A stretch of 44,353 nt of DNA from Ligilactobacillus salitolerans (GTDB lineage: Bacteria; Bacillota; Bacilli; Lactobacillales; Lactobacillaceae), in contig NZ_BFFP01000019.1 of the NCBI RefSeq assembly GCF_003864415.1, positions 1 through 44,353 of the forward strand. Direction: 5' to 3'. Position numbers and translations under genes: made by a program. Shown here in pieces: positions 42,502 through 44,353 of this stretch; positions within the stretch are counted from its first letter, which is position 1; each line of letters begins with the position of its first letter. The notes under the pieces were generated by a model. That model worked only from the letters and a program-made list of their open reading frames with translations. It was not told the DNA's origin and ran no database searches.

Positions 42502-44017
42502 ATCCAATACCCCGCAGCGTTTTCAGAATTCTTTCTTGAAGCCTGTCGCTCTGCGCAAACTGATCCTTTAACACAGAATTTAATTTATTCATCTCAGCAT
42601 CAAATTCCGCATCACTCATCTGTTCCTCGTCGGCCAACCCAACATATCGTCCAGGTGTCAGTACATAATCATTAGCGATAATTTCGTCCAGTTTTGCAGC
42701 TTTACAAAAACCCGGTACATCTTTATACACTTCGCCAGAAGTTCCTGTGTATGCATGATAAATGCCAGCGATTTCATCAATATCCTTCCGGCTAAATTCA
42801 CGATGTGTACGGTCAGTCATGGTTCCCATCTCCCGCGCATCAATAAAGAGCGTCTCGCCAGTTCGGTCACGTTCATTTGCACTAGCTTGATTCATATCAA
42901 AAATCCAAACGGCGACAGGAATCGAAACTGAATAGAACATCTGAGATGGCATTGCCACGATGGCATCCACCTTATGATCTTCAAGCAGAGCCTTACGGAT
43001 AGCAAGCTCATCCTTGCTTGACGTAGACAGTGCACCGTTAGCAAGGACAATCCCCGCTTTACCATCAGGCGCCAGCTTACTCAAAATATGTTCAATCCAA
43101 GCATAGTTGGCATTGCTGTTTCCCGGCATACCCCATCTCCAACGGGCGTCGTCAGTAACCTTATCCGCACCCCAATCCTTGACGTTGAATGGTGGGTTTG
43201 CCAGCGCATAATCAAACCGTTCACCACGATGCTGATCATCTAGCAGCGTGTTTGCATTACGTGGACCAAGATTGTTGTCAATACCATGAATTGCCAAGTT
43301 CATCTTTGCCAAGCGCCAAGTCGTTGGATTCCATTCTTGGCCATATACAGAAAGGTCAAGGATATTCCCCTGATGTTCACTCACAAACTCTTCAGACTGA
43401 ACAAACATGCCTCCTGATCCGCAGCACGGATCATAGATCTTGCCACTGAACGGTTGAATCATATCTACCAGAGTTCGAACAATCGAGCGCGGTGTATAGA
43501 ACTCACCATCACCATTGGTTGCAAACTTACGCAAGAAGAACTCGTAGACGCGCCCTAGCACGTCATTCTTCCGCGATTCTTCATTCCCTACCTGCACGTC
43601 GGTAAACAGATCAATAACTTCACCGAGTCGTTCCTTAGATAGGTCATCAGAAGCATAGTTCTTAGGCAACACACCTTTGATGCTGTCATTCTCGTTTTCA
43701 ATCGAGGTCATGGCAGCATCAATGATGGTGCCGACATCTGGCGTTTTGGCAGCCGCAGCAACGACAGACCAACGTGCATTCTCAGGCAACCAGAAGATAT
43801 TTTCGGCATCGTAAAAATCACGATCTTCCGCATCCTCTGGATATTCAGTTGCCACAAGCTCAGCGTGCCGTTCTTCGAATGCATCGGACACATACTTCAG
43901 AAAAATCAGCCCTAACACAACGTTTCGGTAAGTAGACTGATCCATCGACCCCCGTAACTTATCACAGGCTTCCCAGAGCTTATCCTCGATTTTCAGTTCA
44001 TTGCTTTTAGCTGGCAT
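42491..44017 (-). CDS. hsdM: Type I restriction enzyme, HsdM methyltransferase subunit
   Basis: A 508-aa N6-adenine methyltransferase. The N-terminal helical HsdM_N domain has LWEACDKLRGSMDQSTYRNVVLG. The catalytic domain has DPCCGSGG (196-203) for SAM, then the catalytic NPPF (274-277) in ALANPPFNVKDWG. The C-terminal tail is the HsdS contact. ATG 44017 with GGAGG 8 bases upstream; an in-frame TTG at 44032 overlaps that site and is not used. It is the first gene of hsdMSR on the minus strand; its upstream 190 bases, next to a group II intron end, hold the promoter if any. Confidence 0.95.
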   Translation of the reverse strand: MPAKSNELKIEDKLWEACDKLRGSMDQSTYRNVVLGLIFLKYVSDAFEERHAELVATEYPEDAEDRDFYDAENIFWLPENARWSVVAAAAKTPDVGTIIDAAMTSIENENDSIKGVLPKNYASDDLSKERLGEVIDLFTDVQVGNEESRKNDVLGRVYEFFLRKFATNGDGEFYTPRSIVRTLVDMIQPFSGKIYDPCCGSGGMFVQSEEFVSEHQGNILDLSVYGQEWNPTTWRLAKMNLAIHGIDNNLGPRNANTLLDDQHRGERFDYALANPPFNVKDWGADKVTDDARWRWGMPGNSNANYAWIEHILSKLAPDGKAGIVLANGALSTSSKDELAIRKALLEDHKVDAIVAMPSQMFYSVSIPVAVWIFDMNQASANERDRTGETLFIDAREMGTMTDRTHREFSRKDIDEIAGIYHAYTGTSGEVYKDVPGFCKAAKLDEIIANDYVLTPGRYVGLADEEQMSDAEFDAEMNKLNSVLKDQFAQSDRLQERILKTLRGIGYGD

Positions 44018-44203
44018 CAGCTTATCCTCCAATGGATTCTTATTAGTTTCATTTTACTCGATTTGGTTAGTGAATATTCATCTTTGCGTAATCTTTCCTT
44101 CAACACATATTTGAGTACGGCCACACTCTATGTTTTCACCAAGTGTTTAACTTCCGACTTCTTGTCAAAGGACATTTCCGGCCCGCTGCTAATGACAGTT
44201 CAA

Positions 44204-44353
44204 ATCGGGTAGGAGATAGTTCACACTATCGACCTCCCACACCACCGTACGTACGGAACCGTATACGGCGGTTCAACAACTTAAGCTTTTGCTTGAATTG
44301 ACTGATACAACTGGGACATGTTTAATAGTCCTCGCTGTTTCAGTCTTTTGTTT
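44204..44353 (-). mobile_element. Group II intron, 3' end (domains V and VI), cut by window edge
   Basis: On the minus strand, after the reverse transcriptase stop, ACCGCCGTA...TACGGTGGT (44241-44272) with an ACGG/CCGT inner stem forms a domain V-like hairpin. A domain VI hairpin follows (44207-44238: GGGAGG to CCTACCC), in which an unpaired A (complement of 44210) sits where the branch point belongs, six bases before GAT at 44204-44206, the expected 3' splice site. The rest of the intron lies beyond the right edge. The 3' exon begins near 44203. Confidence 0.82.
44281..44353 (-). CDS. ltrA: Group II intron-encoded reverse transcriptase, C-terminal fragment
   Basis: The last 23 codons before TAA (44281-44283) read NKRLKQRGLLNMSQLYQSI, the LtrA-type C-terminal ending (RLKxRGL-x-x-L). 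The rest lies beyond the right edge. It is followed directly by intron domains V/VI, as expected for an intron-encoded maturase. Confidence 0.75.
   Translation of the reverse strand, partial: NKRLKQRGLLNMSQLYQSIQAKA

Larger units (their letters stand above)
29480..44353 (-). mobile_element. Integrated genetic island with defence genes (right end outside the window)
   Basis: A tyrosine integrase, a DUF3173 protein and a Rep_trans-type initiator are grouped at one end next to a candidate att site. A co-oriented cargo follows: Gabija, an unknown gene and a type I restriction-modification system. Conjugation genes are not visible in the window, so it may be a mobilisable island or part of a larger integrative element. 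The right boundary is not seen. Confidence 0.7.

Overview
The window looks like a chromosome segment from a lactic acid bacterium of the family Lactobacillaceae. The evidence is AGGAGG-type ribosome sites, frequent TTG starts, a T-box leader, cfa, an OppA-type lipoprotein, pepT, a Ddl with Phe in the omega loop, and small hydrolase, glyoxalase and permease genes typical of that family. I cannot name the species. No rRNA or tRNA gene was recognised.

Bases 1 to about 27400 are mostly ordinary chromosome. An IS256-type transposase start is cut by the left edge. It is followed by galE; a mhqD-like/catE-like electrophile-detoxification pair with a palindrome inside its promoter; a GntR/UTRA regulator; a tiny membrane peptide that may be a type I toxin; cfa; mgtC-like; a GT4 glycosyltransferase; a tyrosine phosphatase; a histidine phosphatase; and ddl. 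Then come an alpha/beta hydrolase with an ASCH gene, and a T-box-controlled oppA-pepT pair for peptide uptake and cleavage. Next are nanE, a Ser-rich lipoprotein, an unknown cytosolic gene, an arginase-family gene with GGDCS instead of GGDHS, a membrane gene broken by an amber stop, osmC and exoA, uspA with an APC permease, an Old Yellow Enzyme, and a CrtC-like gene with a poly-A frameshift opposite a TetR regulator. Four intergenic tandem arrays (41-42 bp period, inverted arms about two helical turns apart) punctuate this part.

Bases 27600 to 29300 hold a higBA toxin-antitoxin pair, whose promoter predicts a leaderless toxin mRNA, and an ATP-grasp gene.

From about 29480 to the right edge lies an integrated mobile island, all on the minus strand. 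In transcription order from the right edge it holds a group II intron 3' end with the RT C-terminus, hsdM-hsdS-hsdR (type I restriction-modification), a fossil of a second hsdR, an unrecognised 414-aa gene with a HEPN-like R-x4-H motif, gajA-gajB (Gabija), a GC-rich origin-like region, a Rep_trans-type initiator, a DUF3173 protein and a tyrosine integrase. The island ends at a sequence resembling the 3' end of guaA. It is an antiviral defence island carried by an integrative element, and the 414-aa gene is the best candidate for something undescribed.
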